A stretch of 64,000 nucleotides of DNA. It comes from Methanohalophilus profundi. Its GTDB lineage: Archaea > Halobacteriota > Methanosarcinia > Methanosarcinales > Methanosarcinaceae. The notes beneath the pieces are model-generated. The model did not search any database and was not told where the DNA came from. It saw nothing but the letters and a program-made list of their open reading frames with translations. This document shows, one piece after another, positions 1 to 8,018 of this stretch. Every line of letters starts with the position of its first letter. Position 1 is the first letter of the stretch. The stretch spans positions 1,522,750 through 1,586,749 of the forward strand of contig NZ_QBKB01000002.1 of the NCBI RefSeq assembly GCF_004137855.1, read 5' to 3'. A program made the position numbers and the translations under genes.

Positions 1-156
1 AATATTCTGGATAGAGATTCAAATAGTTCAGTAAACATTTTATTGAGGTATTTCAAACGTAATGCTCTGTGGACGAGCTATCAACAAACAGTTGATAATC
101 TGCGACAAACAGGTTTATTGATCGGAATTATTCCTAACGGAATGATATCGAGATGA
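1..156 (+). CDS. tnpB: TnpB (RNA-guided nuclease of IS200/IS605 elements), C-terminal fragment
   Basis: The open frame from base 1 encodes 51 residues ending at TGA 154-156. It begins with NILDRDSNSSVNIL, which matches the last RuvC motif of TnpB (DRDxNAAxNI) that carries the third catalytic aspartate. The residues after it (about 35) resemble the usual variable TnpB tail. The rest of the protein is cut off by the window edge, so intactness cannot be judged. TnpB is the transposon-encoded ancestor of Cas12 and uses an RNA made from the element's right end. Confidence 0.7.
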   Translation, partial: NILDRDSNSSVNILLRYFKRNALWTSYQQTVDNLRQTGLLIGIIPNGMISR

Positions 157-230
157 AGTAAACACTCGCAGGAAGTCCCTTCCTCAAATTAACGTGTCTT
201 TGACACGTTAATTAGGGAGGGGTAGTTCAC
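1..230 (+). mobile_element. IS200/IS605-type element, 3' part only
   Basis: The window opens inside a mobile element. A TnpB C-terminus runs to a TGA at 154-156. It is followed by a non-coding right end with a perfect 12-bp stem (187-198 with 202-213, loop TTT) and the terminal sequence GGTAGTTCAC ending at 230. The complete element at 46.85-48.50 kb has the same terminal TAGTTCAC and the same GCAGGAAG box before its hairpin, so the two belong to one related group. The left end and any tnpA lie outside the window. Confidence 0.75.
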
Positions 231-250
231 TGTAATCCTGATCGGATAAT
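157..250 (+). ncRNA. predicted TnpB guide RNA (reRNA/omega RNA) 3' part
   Basis: In known TnpB systems the guide RNA is transcribed through the end of tnpB and the right end; the scaffold stops at the element border and the flanking DNA supplies the guide. Here the scaffold would contain the 12-bp hairpin at 187-213 and end in TAGTTCAC at 230. The guide would be about 231-250 (TGTAATCCTGATCGGATAAT). The RNA 5' end is unknown and its expression is inferred. Confidence 0.5.
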
Positions 251-303
251 TATGTTTTTGTCCAGTAAGTGGAAAAATTAGTAAAAAAGGGACATGTCTC
301 TAT

Positions 304-1788
304 TCAGACATGCTCTATATCAGTATTTCCTGAAATTTCCGTGTTTGTGGTGCACAGGTCTTCTGTGCTTAATTTATGGACATCATCGTTGCCTGTCAGC
401 CGGGCAAAATTCTTCATTTCCTCCGTTGAAACTCTCAGGAAATGCTCCAGTTTTTTGGCGGAATATTCGATCTTCAACCTCTTTCGAAGTTCCGGATCCT
501 GGGTGGTGACCCCCACCGGACACTGTCCTGTATCACACAAACGGTATTGCTGGCATGCACATGCCATCAGGGCTGCAGTGCCTATTGCTATGGCATCGGC
601 TCCCATTGCAAGGGCCTTTGCAAAATCAGAGGAAACCCTCAGGCCTCCTGTGATTACCAGTGAGATATCCTTTTTGTTCCTGTCATCCAGAAATTTCCTG
701 GCCCTGTACAGGGCAAACAGTGTAGGTATTGAAGTTGCCTGCTTGACAAACTTCTTTGCAGCCGCGGTTGCTCCGGGCCGTCCGTCGATTGTAATAAAAT
801 CAGGTTCTGCATGGATTGCAACCTCAAGATCTGCTTCAATATTGCCTGCTGCTATCTTGATGCCGATTGGTTTGCCCCCGGATTCATCCCTGAGCCAGGA
901 AACCTTGTTCTTGAGCTCATCTTTGTTCTTTATATCCTCATACCGGGACGGGGATATTACATCCACTCCTTCGGGAAATCCCCTTACCTTTGCAATCTCA
1001 GGAGTTACTTTCTCGGCCGGCAATTGTCCTCCCATGCCGGGTTTTACTGACTGGCCGATCTTTATCTCGATGGCATCCACTTTTTGCAGGTTCTCATCAG
1101 TGACACTGTACCTGTTGGGTACGTATTCGAATATGTATTTGTGTGCCTTTTCAAAAGATTCCTGCAGGATTCCGCCTTCTCCCGAGCACATGGCGGTTCC
1201 CACAGCAGCACTTCCGGTTGCCAGGGATATCTTAACCTCCCGGGACAGTGCTCCGTATGACATATGGGTAATGTAAAGAGGTGTATCTATCATAAGGGGT
1301 TGTTTTGCGTTTGGACCGATTGTTGTACCGGTGTTCACTGCCTCATCATGGTTTAATGGAAATTTTGCAAGTTGGGCCCCCTTTATAAGTACATCCTCCC
1401 AGGAAACCACATCTATTTTCGTCCTCATGGGTTCGATTATGGATTCGCCTGTGACGGATATCTGGTGAATATCCGACATGTGGCCTTCCAGTTCGTCTGA
1501 TTCCCTTCTCCACTCCCCCAAATATCCGCCCAGCTCCTTATCGAGGGTGGTTATTGACATCCTGCTTTTTGTACCACAGTAGGGACAGGTTACAACTTCC
1601 TCTACATGGGTCTCAGCCTTCTCCTCTTTTACGGGTTTTAAGTGGGTCTTATTCGCTTTACAGATAGGACATTCCCAGTCATCAGGAAAATCCTCCAGTT
1701 TCGTATCCGGCCTGATGTCCGTAAGTGAATTTCCTCTCTCGTCGTCATACTCAAAAACATTACAGATCTCACATCGGTATTTGGACAT
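304..1788 (-). CDS. Rubredoxin-glutamate synthase fusion (FMN-binding GltS domain)
   Basis: The protein is about 494 residues from an ATG at 1786-1788, just before MSKYRCEIC. An upstream in-frame ATG at 1839 would add 17 residues unlike the family. Residues 1-50 form a rubredoxin domain (YRCEIC and WECPIC, two CxxC pairs). A further CPYC pair follows near residue 70. The rest is an archaeal FMN-binding glutamate synthase barrel, with GMGGQLP and the cysteine cluster ACQQYRLCDTGQCPVG that binds a 3Fe-4S centre. Many archaeal homologues carry a ferredoxin domain; here a rubredoxin-like iron or zinc site takes that N-terminal place. The expected reaction is glutamine or ammonia plus 2-oxoglutarate to glutamate. 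There is no amidotransferase domain and no partner gene nearby, so the electron donor is unknown. Confidence 0.85.
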   Translation of the reverse strand: MSKYRCEICNVFEYDDERGNSLTDIRPDTKLEDFPDDWECPICKANKTHLKPVKEEKAETHVEEVVTCPYCGTKSRMSITTLDKELGGYLGEWRRESDELEGHMSDIHQISVTGESIIEPMRTKIDVVSWEDVLIKGAQLAKFPLNHDEAVNTGTTIGPNAKQPLMIDTPLYITHMSYGALSREVKISLATGSAAVGTAMCSGEGGILQESFEKAHKYIFEYVPNRYSVTDENLQKVDAIEIKIGQSVKPGMGGQLPAEKVTPEIAKVRGFPEGVDVISPSRYEDIKNKDELKNKVSWLRDESGGKPIGIKIAAGNIEADLEVAIHAEPDFITIDGRPGATAAAKKFVKQATSIPTLFALYRARKFLDDRNKKDISLVITGGLRVSSDFAKALAMGADAIAIGTAALMACACQQYRLCDTGQCPVGVTTQDPELRKRLKIEYSAKKLEHFLRVSTEEMKNFARLTGNDDVHKLSTEDLCTTNTEISGNTDIEHV

Positions 1789-1859
1789 TGTATCACAGTA
1801 TATTTTTCCTGATGTACTGCACGGAATTTGTATGTTCAAAAAAAGAAATTATGGAAAGA

Positions 1860-2117
1860 TTACTTCCCAAGCTGTTCCTTCTCGGAGCCCCTGGTACAGT
1901 AATAGCCGTTAGTAAGTCCCATTTCCTCTGTTACCGGACATCCTCCGCAGATACAGCCACTTTCATCATTAATACAGTCGCTCTTGCCGATTGTTGGGAA
2001 GCAATATCCGCCCCTTTCCCCGCATTCGACCCAGGAGGGACAGCTAGGGCATATGCACATGGATATTACCATTTCTTTCTTTTGTTCCATTTCCTCAGGA
2101 CTCATTTCTTCTGCCAT
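1860..2117 (-). CDS. DUF2769 Cys-rich protein
   Basis: This 85-residue protein has about ten cysteines in the DUF2769 pattern: CICPSCPSW, a GYCF turn, then CICGGCPV and a closing YYC. Such proteins are common in methanogens and probably bind metal; no reaction is known. The start is an ATG with GGGAG 8 bases upstream. It lies upstream of the glutamate synthase fusion on the same strand with a gap of about 70 bases, so co-transcription is possible. Confidence 0.75.
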   Translation of the reverse strand: MAEEMSPEEMEQKKEMVISMCICPSCPSWVECGERGGYCFPTIGKSDCINDESGCICGGCPVTEEMGLTNGYYCTRGSEKEQLGK

Positions 2118-2256
2118 TCATTTCACTCCCTATATTATATTTTATATTCATAGAATGTATGATTCATGTCTCTTATGTATCGAACTGTTACCTCTGAATG
2201 TGTATGCAGAATGGGACTCTATAAATTACTTTCACTGACAGGTTTTGTTCATCCAA

Positions 2257-2979
2257 TCAATATCTGTGATTGACGTATGTATTTCCTCCATCACCTATAC
2301 TCTCTCCCACAATACCGTTCTGGTCCATCCAGCAGGCGGTTAGGTCGGCCGCCCATTCCACAGCATCCACGATTACGCTGTCAGCGGTTGCTATAATTCC
2401 AAGGTGGCCTGCCTGTTTGAGGTCGAAATCCACATTTTTTGATGTCGTGACGGCTGTTTTGAACGGGTATTGAGCTGCTCTCTTGCGGATGAACTGTGCA
2501 AGTTTGCCACTGTTGCTCATCTGCGTGTCAAGAAGGATTGTTGCAGAATTTACTGCCAGTACCGAGAGTGTGGTCAGCATCTCATCAACGGCCTGGTAGG
2601 TTGTAGCTGTATTGGTGTGGTTCTTGAAAATTCCCCGGGTGTCACGCAGGAATCCATCATCTGCAAACCATACTGTCTCGTTCTGAAGTACACTTTCTAT
2701 GGTTATCAGTACATTGTACCCGTCTATGAATATATCACATCCTTTAAGTTGGGAGCATGCAAGCCTTCTATTACTGCGTCTGGATGCGGTTTCTGGGTCA
2801 AATACAAGCCTTGTGAGAATGTGTCTTTCTTCTTCTGCCAGACGGTAATGGTTACTGACAAACCGGATTGCACCTTTTCTCCTGTATCCCCGGTAGAGAA
2901 GGTACCTTATGTCGGCTGCAGGTTCCCTGAGTTTATTTTTGAGTCTTTCGACTGATGTACTACCGGCGGCAGATTCCAT
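2257..2979 (-). CDS. DUF434 protein
   Basis: About 240 residues, matching archaeal DUF434 proteins of unknown function. The N-terminal third is basic (YLLYRGYRRKGAIRFV) and is followed by a conserved segment (CDIFIDGYNVLITIES) and acidic ILLDTQMSNSGKL. The combination resembles a PIN/NYN-like nucleotide-handling fold, but that is only an inference. I chose the ATG at 2977-2979; the frame stays open to 3012. The gene is divergent from alanine dehydrogenase, and the short gap between them must hold both promoters. Confidence 0.65.
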   Translation of the reverse strand: MESAAGSTSVERLKNKLREPAADIRYLLYRGYRRKGAIRFVSNHYRLAEEERHILTRLVFDPETASRRSNRRLACSQLKGCDIFIDGYNVLITIESVLQNETVWFADDGFLRDTRGIFKNHTNTATTYQAVDEMLTTLSVLAVNSATILLDTQMSNSGKLAQFIRKRAAQYPFKTAVTTSKNVDFDLKQAGHLGIIATADSVIVDAVEWAADLTACWMDQNGIVGESIGDGGNTYVNHRY

Positions 2980-3041
2980 ACCTGAAAATCTCTTCCGATA
3001 AGTTTTATACATGTCGGCAACTACCCTTTAATGGTGATTTT

Positions 3042-4022
3042 TTGGAAATACTCTGGCTTGATCAGGATGATGTGAAATCCCTGCTGGATATGCCTTCAGC
3101 TCTGGAGGCAGTGGAAATGGCTTTTGCCCAGCATGGCAGGAATAAGGTACAGATGCCACCTAAATCCTATCTCTATTTTACTGCACATAATGGTGATCTA
3201 CGCACAATGCCTGCTTTTCTGGAGGAAGAGGATGTTGCAGGTGTCAAGGTCGTAAATGTTCATCCTGAAAACCGCAAAGTAGGTTTGCCTACTGTTATGG
3301 CGACGGTTATACTCAATTCCACATCCTCCGGTGCACCTCTTGCCATGATGGATGGTACATACCTCACGGATATACGCACCGGGGCCGCAGGAGGCGTGGC
3401 AGCCCGCTATCTTGCACGTGAAAACAGCAGTGTCGTGGGGATGGTGGGAGCTGGTAACCAGGCCAGGACACAGTTAGAGGCTATATCGAACGTTTTCTAT
3501 CTTGAACAGGTATATGTGTTTGATCTGGATACGTCAAGGGCGGAGGATTTCAAAGAAGGAATGGAATCAGTTGCATGCTGTGACATAACAGTAGTTGATA
3601 GTATCCAGAAAGCCTGTGATGTGGATATTCTTGTAACCACCACTCCTTCAAGAAAACCAATCATCAAAGCACAATGGTTGCCTGAGGGAATCCACATTAA
3701 TGCTATCGGGGCTGACGCCAGGGGTAAGGAAGAGCTGGACCCTTCTATCCTCCAGAAAGCAAGGGTTGTTGTCGATGATATGGCACAGGCTACCCATTCC
3801 GGGGAAGTGAATGTTCCCCTTTCTGAGGGATATATCCGAGAGGAAGATATCTTCGCCCAGCTGGGCCAGATAGTTGCCGGTCTGCATGTGGTCCGTGAAT
3901 CAGATGCGCAGATCACGGTTTTTGATTCAACTGGACTTGCGATACAGGATATTGTGACCGCCAATCTGGTTTATAAAAAAGCAAAAAATAAAGGTATGGG
4001 CTCGAAGGCAAAATTGTTCTGA
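3042..4022 (+). CDS. ala: Alanine dehydrogenase (archaeal, ornithine cyclodeaminase/mu-crystallin family)
   Basis: About 326 residues. The enzyme interconverts alanine and pyruvate plus ammonia with NAD(H), or acts as a related cyclodeaminase. Visible motifs are the substrate segment MPPKSYL, TGAAGGVAARYLA, the Rossmann motif GMVGAGNQARTQLEA, and the C-terminal DSTGLAIQDI signature. The start is set at TTG 3042 (MEILWLDQDDV), preceded by GGTGA. The longer open frame from 2955 overlaps the divergent DUF434 gene and has no family match in its first 29 residues. The substrate cannot be fixed from sequence alone. Confidence 0.85.
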   Translation: MEILWLDQDDVKSLLDMPSALEAVEMAFAQHGRNKVQMPPKSYLYFTAHNGDLRTMPAFLEEEDVAGVKVVNVHPENRKVGLPTVMATVILNSTSSGAPLAMMDGTYLTDIRTGAAGGVAARYLARENSSVVGMVGAGNQARTQLEAISNVFYLEQVYVFDLDTSRAEDFKEGMESVACCDITVVDSIQKACDVDILVTTTPSRKPIIKAQWLPEGIHINAIGADARGKEELDPSILQKARVVVDDMAQATHSGEVNVPLSEGYIREEDIFAQLGQIVAGLHVVRESDAQITVFDSTGLAIQDIVTANLVYKKAKNKGMGSKAKLF

Positions 4023-4050
4023 TCATGTCTGGTAAGGGCAAGGTAGACCC

Positions 4051-4542
4051 TCAACTTTTGCCCCTTATGGTCTTAAATCCGCCGACCCTTTCCTCACAGA
4101 TCTGCCTGTGGTCTTCCTCCTCTTTAGAGATATGTTCCATATCCTTGAGGAAATTCTTCTGGTCATTTTCATCAGGAAACAGTTCCTCAATTATATAGGG
4201 GTCGGTCTCAGTGATATTCTTGTAAACATCTCGTACAAGGATTTCATATTTCATGATGGCTTTGAACATTTCGGGACTGTCCATATCCTCAAAATCAAAT
4301 ATTTTTTGAGGAAGCCCTCTTGGTATTTTATCTGGAAGTGGGATGCTGGCTTTTTCCATCCAGTTCTTGAGTTTCAGGCCGTGTTTGTCTGAATCATTTG
4401 CAAGTCTTTCAAGGGCCTCCAATTCTTCTCCCATGAGTTCGATGCGTGACTCCCATACGACAAGTTGTTCCATTTCTGTTTCTATCCAGTACATTTTCTG
4501 TAACTGGGATTTCAGAGTTTCTTTATCTTTAATACCGGCCAT
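4051..4542 (-). CDS. Ferritin-like helical protein (rubrerythrin-type, unassigned)
   Basis: 163 residues, almost wholly alpha-helical and acidic. Helices carry spaced Glu/His residues: ETEMEQ, an ELEALERL segment, MKYEILVRDVY and EEEDHRQICEERVGG. The last contains an ExxH-like motif as in di-iron ferritin-like domains. The exact family is not recognised. The start is the ATG at 4540-4542 because AAAGGTGA lies five bases upstream; the GTG nine bases earlier overlaps that ribosome site. It converges with alanine dehydrogenase and is divergent from queC. Confidence 0.55.
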   Translation of the reverse strand: MAGIKDKETLKSQLQKMYWIETEMEQLVVWESRIELMGEELEALERLANDSDKHGLKLKNWMEKASIPLPDKIPRGLPQKIFDFEDMDSPEMFKAIMKYEILVRDVYKNITETDPYIIEELFPDENDQKNFLKDMEHISKEEEDHRQICEERVGGFKTIRGKS

Positions 4543-4602
4543 AAATTTCACCTTTTTATTAATATATTGTAGATATTATATTTGTCAGTTTCGACGGGAT
4601 AT

Positions 4603-4640
4603 CTATAAATAATACTCAGGGAGTACTGGAGGAGTACCGG
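4603..4640 (+). promoter_or_regulatory. queC operon promoter with direct repeats
   Basis: A TATA-like box (CTATAAATAA, 4603-4612) stands about 40 bases before the queC ATG. Where transcription should start there are two near-identical 10-base repeats, GGAGTACTGG (4620-4629) and GGAGTACCGG (4631-4640), one helical turn apart. They could be an operator; the second also contains part of the ribosome-binding region. The role is inferred from position. Confidence 0.4.
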
Positions 4641-4649
4641 TGTATATTA

Positions 4650-5330
4650 ATGAAAGCGGTTTGTTTGATCAGCAGTGGATTGGATTCTGTTGCATCCCTT
4701 GCGATAGCGTCTGCAAAATACGATGTACAGCTTGGCCTGACCTTTGATTATGGGCAGCTGGCTGCGGATGCAGAGATTGAACGCTCCCGGCAGATATGTG
4801 CTCATTATGGCATTCCACACCGTGTAATTTCATTGGACTGGATGAAAGATATTACTACAACTTCCCTGGTAAACCGTCAGGGATATGTTCCGGATATGGC
4901 TGAGGCAGACCTCGGGAAGAGGGAAGTGACTTCTGAATCTGCAGCAAACGTCTGGGTTCCTAACAGGAATGGATTGATGGCAAATATTGCTGCCGCTTTT
5001 GCCGAAGCCATGGATTGTGGCTATATTATTGCCGGTTTCAATGCCGAGGAAGCCGCCACTTTCCCGGACAATTCCCCGGAATTTGTGGACTGTATCAATC
5101 GGGCCTTTTCTTACTCCACTCTCAATGGAGTACGGCTGATATCTCCTGTGCTTGAAATGGATAAGGTGGCCATTGTAAAGGAAGCAATACGGGAGCAGGC
5201 TCCTCTAGGTTTAAGCTGGAGCTGCTATCAGGGCAAAGAAAAACCCTGTGGAGTTTGTGAAAGCTGTGTCAGGCGGGCACGGGCTTTCCGGGAAGCAGGC
5301 ATCAAGGACCCGGCAGTGGAGGATATATAA
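4650..5330 (+). CDS. queC: 7-cyano-7-deazaguanine synthase QueC
   Basis: 226 residues, normal for QueC. It converts 7-carboxy-7-deazaguanine to preQ0 using ATP and ammonia; in archaea preQ0 goes into tRNA archaeosine. The N-terminus has the PP-loop SSGLDSVAS, and the C-terminus the zinc site SCYQGKEKPCGVCESC (three cysteines) plus a preceding SWSC. Its stop TAA overlaps the next ATG (TAATG), so queC-DUF366-queE-queD form a tight operon. Confidence 0.95.
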   Translation: MKAVCLISSGLDSVASLAIASAKYDVQLGLTFDYGQLAADAEIERSRQICAHYGIPHRVISLDWMKDITTTSLVNRQGYVPDMAEADLGKREVTSESAANVWVPNRNGLMANIAAAFAEAMDCGYIIAGFNAEEAATFPDNSPEFVDCINRAFSYSTLNGVRLISPVLEMDKVAIVKEAIREQAPLGLSWSCYQGKEKPCGVCESCVRRARAFREAGIKDPAVEDI

Positions 5331-5893
5331 TGGGAATTAAAATGCATATAATGGATGAGACTTATGATTATGACGGCAGCCAGATATCCTCTCTCTGGGC
5401 CTACCAGATGTTCGGGATACAGGCCGATTCCGTGGTGGCATTCCGGGGACAATGTGATGTGCAAATAGCACACATGATAGACCTTGAGGACAAAAGGGAA
5501 AACGAATCCATTGTATCTGCTGACATGCTTCATTTCATCATTGAGCATTTCGATTCCACCTACCTTAAATTGATCTACAGCAGGCAGCGGCTTTTCACAG
5601 CTCTTGTTGCTGAAACTCTTTCCTCCATGGGGATCATGACTGACAGGGAAGGTGATGATCTTTTTGTCAATGGGAAAAAACTGACAGTGTCCATTGCAAG
5701 TACCTCTGCGGTTTCACAGAAGATACATTTTGGCATCAACGTATCCCATGATTTTTACGGCAACCTGGAAGAATGTGGTATTGCTGTAGCAAAAGCCCGG
5801 CAATTGCTGGAAGCTATCACAGGCAGATACATTAAAGAGATGGAGGATATCGAAGGAGATATTCGAAAATCCCGGCCTCTGGATGTGGTTTGA
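5330..5893 (+). CDS. DUF366 protein in the deazaguanine operon
   Basis: 187 residues, matching archaeal DUF366. It is translationally coupled to queC (TAATG) and followed without a gap by queE. A GGAGG precedes the start. The conserved opening MHIMDETYDYDGSQISSLWA and the central IVSADMLHFIIEHF are visible, with no catalytic motif I can name. Position in the operon suggests a role in preQ0 or archaeosine synthesis or delivery. That is inference; no activity is assigned here. Confidence 0.8.
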   Translation: MGIKMHIMDETYDYDGSQISSLWAYQMFGIQADSVVAFRGQCDVQIAHMIDLEDKRENESIVSADMLHFIIEHFDSTYLKLIYSRQRLFTALVAETLSSMGIMTDREGDDLFVNGKKLTVSIASTSAVSQKIHFGINVSHDFYGNLEECGIAVAKARQLLEAITGRYIKEMEDIEGDIRKSRPLDVV

Positions 5894-6613
5894 GTGGAAA
5901 GGAAACCGGTGTCCGAGATATTCTGTGCGGTACAGGGAGAGGGTCCTTATGTAGGGGCGCGACAGGCTTTTGTCAGGTTTGTTGGGTGTAATCTGGATTG
6001 TTCTTACTGTGATACTCCTTTCGATGAGCCGGTCCATTGTCTTTTTGAAAAGGTGCCTGGAAGCGGTGAATTTGAGAAACTCTCACCTCTGCTTTGCGCT
6101 TCAGACATTGAGGAGAGGACCAGAGCATTTGATAATCTGCATTCGGTATCCCTGACAGGAGGGGAACCTCTTTTACATGCAGAATTCATCAGGGATCTGG
6201 ATCTGCCTGCCCCCGTTTATCTTGAAACTAACATGACCCTGCCGGAAAAAGCAGCAATTTTGAAGGACTCGGTGGATTATGTGGCTGGAGATGTGAAATT
6301 ACCCGAAGAATTTGAAGGGAGTAATTTTGTTGAACACATCGAACGCACATGCCGGTGTTTCCGCACACTTCGCAGCAATCAACACAGGGATTGTTTCTGT
6401 AAAATCATAGTAACTTCTTCAACTAATACGGCTGATGTTATGGATGTTGTAGAGCAGATGTCCGATTACATAAGCTGTGTGATACTGCAGCCGGTCACAC
6501 AGCACACAAGGGCTACTGATATACAGACAATACTTTCCCTGCAGGAAAATTTACTCGAAATAAAAAACACTCTAATAATCCCGCAGACTCACAAAATGTG
6601 GGGGTGTCTATAA
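5894..6613 (+). CDS. queE: 7-carboxy-7-deazaguanine synthase QueE
   Basis: 239 residues. This radical SAM enzyme contracts 6-carboxytetrahydropterin to 7-carboxy-7-deazaguanine. The motif GCNLDCSYCDTPF supplies the CxxxCxxC 4Fe-4S site, preceded by EIFCAVQGEGPYVG for substrate binding. SLTGGEPLLH is the GGE motif. The start is GTG at 5894, one base after the DUF366 stop. The C-terminus ends KMWGCL, and its TAA shares a base with the queD ATG. Confidence 0.93.
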   Translation: MERKPVSEIFCAVQGEGPYVGARQAFVRFVGCNLDCSYCDTPFDEPVHCLFEKVPGSGEFEKLSPLLCASDIEERTRAFDNLHSVSLTGGEPLLHAEFIRDLDLPAPVYLETNMTLPEKAAILKDSVDYVAGDVKLPEEFEGSNFVEHIERTCRCFRTLRSNQHRDCFCKIIVTSSTNTADVMDVVEQMSDYISCVILQPVTQHTRATDIQTILSLQENLLEIKNTLIIPQTHKMWGCL

Positions 6614-6963
6614 TGACAAAAATGAAACTTGGAGTAGAGGAATATATTGACAGTGCCCACTATCTGCCCGGGCATGAAAGTTGTGGTATAGTTCATGGGC
6701 ATACCTATAAGGTGGAAGTTGTCCTTGAAGGAGAAAAAAAGTCATCCGGGATGGTCATTGATTTCTATGACGTAAAACAGACTGTCCGGTCTACTTTGAA
6801 AGAATACGATCATTGTATGCTCAATGAGATCCTGGAGTATCCAAGTTCGGAAAATCTCTGTGAGCACATCTATAACAGGCTTTCTCAGCAGCTGGATTTC
6901 CCTCTCTCCGTGAAGGTCTGGGAAGGACACGGCAAGTGGTGCCAGTTAAGTGGAATTGAGTGA
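6613..6963 (+). CDS. queD: 6-carboxytetrahydropterin synthase QueD
   Basis: 116 residues from ATG 6613 (TAATG overlap with queE). It makes 6-carboxytetrahydropterin from dihydroneopterin triphosphate. Zinc histidines are seen in SAHYLPGHESCGIVHGHTYK (His, then the HGH pair) with the catalytic Cys between them, and GMVIDFYDVK and the C-terminal WEGHG complete the fold. It closes the operon, so every step from dihydroneopterin triphosphate to preQ0 is encoded here. Confidence 0.93.
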   Translation: MTKMKLGVEEYIDSAHYLPGHESCGIVHGHTYKVEVVLEGEKKSSGMVIDFYDVKQTVRSTLKEYDHCMLNEILEYPSSENLCEHIYNRLSQQLDFPLSVKVWEGHGKWCQLSGIE

Positions 6964-7036
6964 GCAGGATTCCAAAACCTATATCTAGATGTGACTCAAT
7001 AGCAACATAAGATTTGTCTAGAGTGGAGGAAATATT

Positions 7037-8002
7037 TTGGCCACAGAGAGCGGAAAGGACCCTGAGGAATGTCTCCTGGAAGAAGAACGGGACTCGATAA
7101 AGAGACTTATTGCCCAGCATCCCTGTTATAACAAGGATGCACAACATAAATTTGGAAGGATACATCTGTCGGTGGCTCCTAAATGCAATATTAAATGTAA
7201 ATACTGTGACCGTAAATATGATTGCGTAAATGAAAGTCGGCCCGGGGTTACAAGTGAAGTATTAACTCCACAACAGGCCCTTGAAAAAACACAAAAGGTA
7301 TTGAAAGAGTATCCATTCATTAAAGTCGTGGGTATCGCCGGTCCGGGTGATCCTCTTGCAAATGATGAAACCTTTGAGACTTTCAAACTTATAAAACAAC
7401 ATTTCCCTGATATCACTCTCTGCCTGAGTACCAATGGTCTGGCTCTGCCTGCCAGGATACAGGATGTCCTGGATTCCGGTGTATCCACATTAACTGTTAC
7501 TTTGAATGCAATTGATCCCGAAATTGGGGCAAAAATTGTGGATCATGTAAATTATAACGGTAAAACCTACCGGGGTGTCGAAGGAGCCAGCATTCTTCTT
7601 GAAAACCAGCTTGAAGGTATCCGCAAGGCTGTGGAAGCAGGACTGGTTGTCAAGATCAACACGGTACTTGTTCCGGGTATTAATGAGGATCATATTATCG
7701 AGATTGCACAGAAACTCAATGACATGGGTGTGTATATCATGAATGTTATGCCTCTTATCTGTCAGGCTGATTTTGCTGACTGGACTGCTCCTACTCCACA
7801 GGAACGTAAAGCTGTACAGGATTCCTGTGAACCATATGTTCAACAAATGCGCCACTGTCGCCAGTGTCGGTCCGATGCTTACGGTCTTCTGGGCAAAGAT
7901 CTTTCTCAAATGAGTGAGGAACGTCGCAACATGGTTAAAGTCGATGCTCTTAAAAAGGCCGAATCCGCCAAAAAGAAAACTTCAGATGATATGTCAGAAT
8001 AA
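7037..8002 (+). CDS. nifB: NifB, nitrogenase cofactor radical SAM protein
   Basis: 321 residues. NifB fuses two 4Fe-4S clusters into the NifB-co precursor of the nitrogenase cofactor. The radical SAM motif is CNIKCKYCDRKYDCVNESRP, a NifB signature with an extra cysteine for cluster binding. GIAGPGDPLAN and the C-terminal CRQCRSDAYG also match. It lacks the NifX-like extension of bacterial NifB, as usual in methanogens. The start is TTG 7037 with GTGGAGG seven bases upstream. No nifHDK genes occur in the window, and the marker protein 2 gene follows 16 bases later. Confidence 0.92.
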   Translation: MATESGKDPEECLLEEERDSIKRLIAQHPCYNKDAQHKFGRIHLSVAPKCNIKCKYCDRKYDCVNESRPGVTSEVLTPQQALEKTQKVLKEYPFIKVVGIAGPGDPLANDETFETFKLIKQHFPDITLCLSTNGLALPARIQDVLDSGVSTLTVTLNAIDPEIGAKIVDHVNYNGKTYRGVEGASILLENQLEGIRKAVEAGLVVKINTVLVPGINEDHIIEIAQKLNDMGVYIMNVMPLICQADFADWTAPTPQERKAVQDSCEPYVQQMRHCRQCRSDAYGLLGKDLSQMSEERRNMVKVDALKKAESAKKKTSDDMSE

Positions 8003-8018
8003 TTGTGGAGATTTTCAA

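Noticed and set aside
269-1276. 335-codon plus-strand frame
   Set aside because: It is antisense to the glutamate synthase fusion, has no family match and no ribosome site.
4603-4640. preQ1-type riboswitch upstream of queC
   Set aside because: The leader is too short and lacks a preQ1 aptamer pattern; direct repeats fit an operator better.
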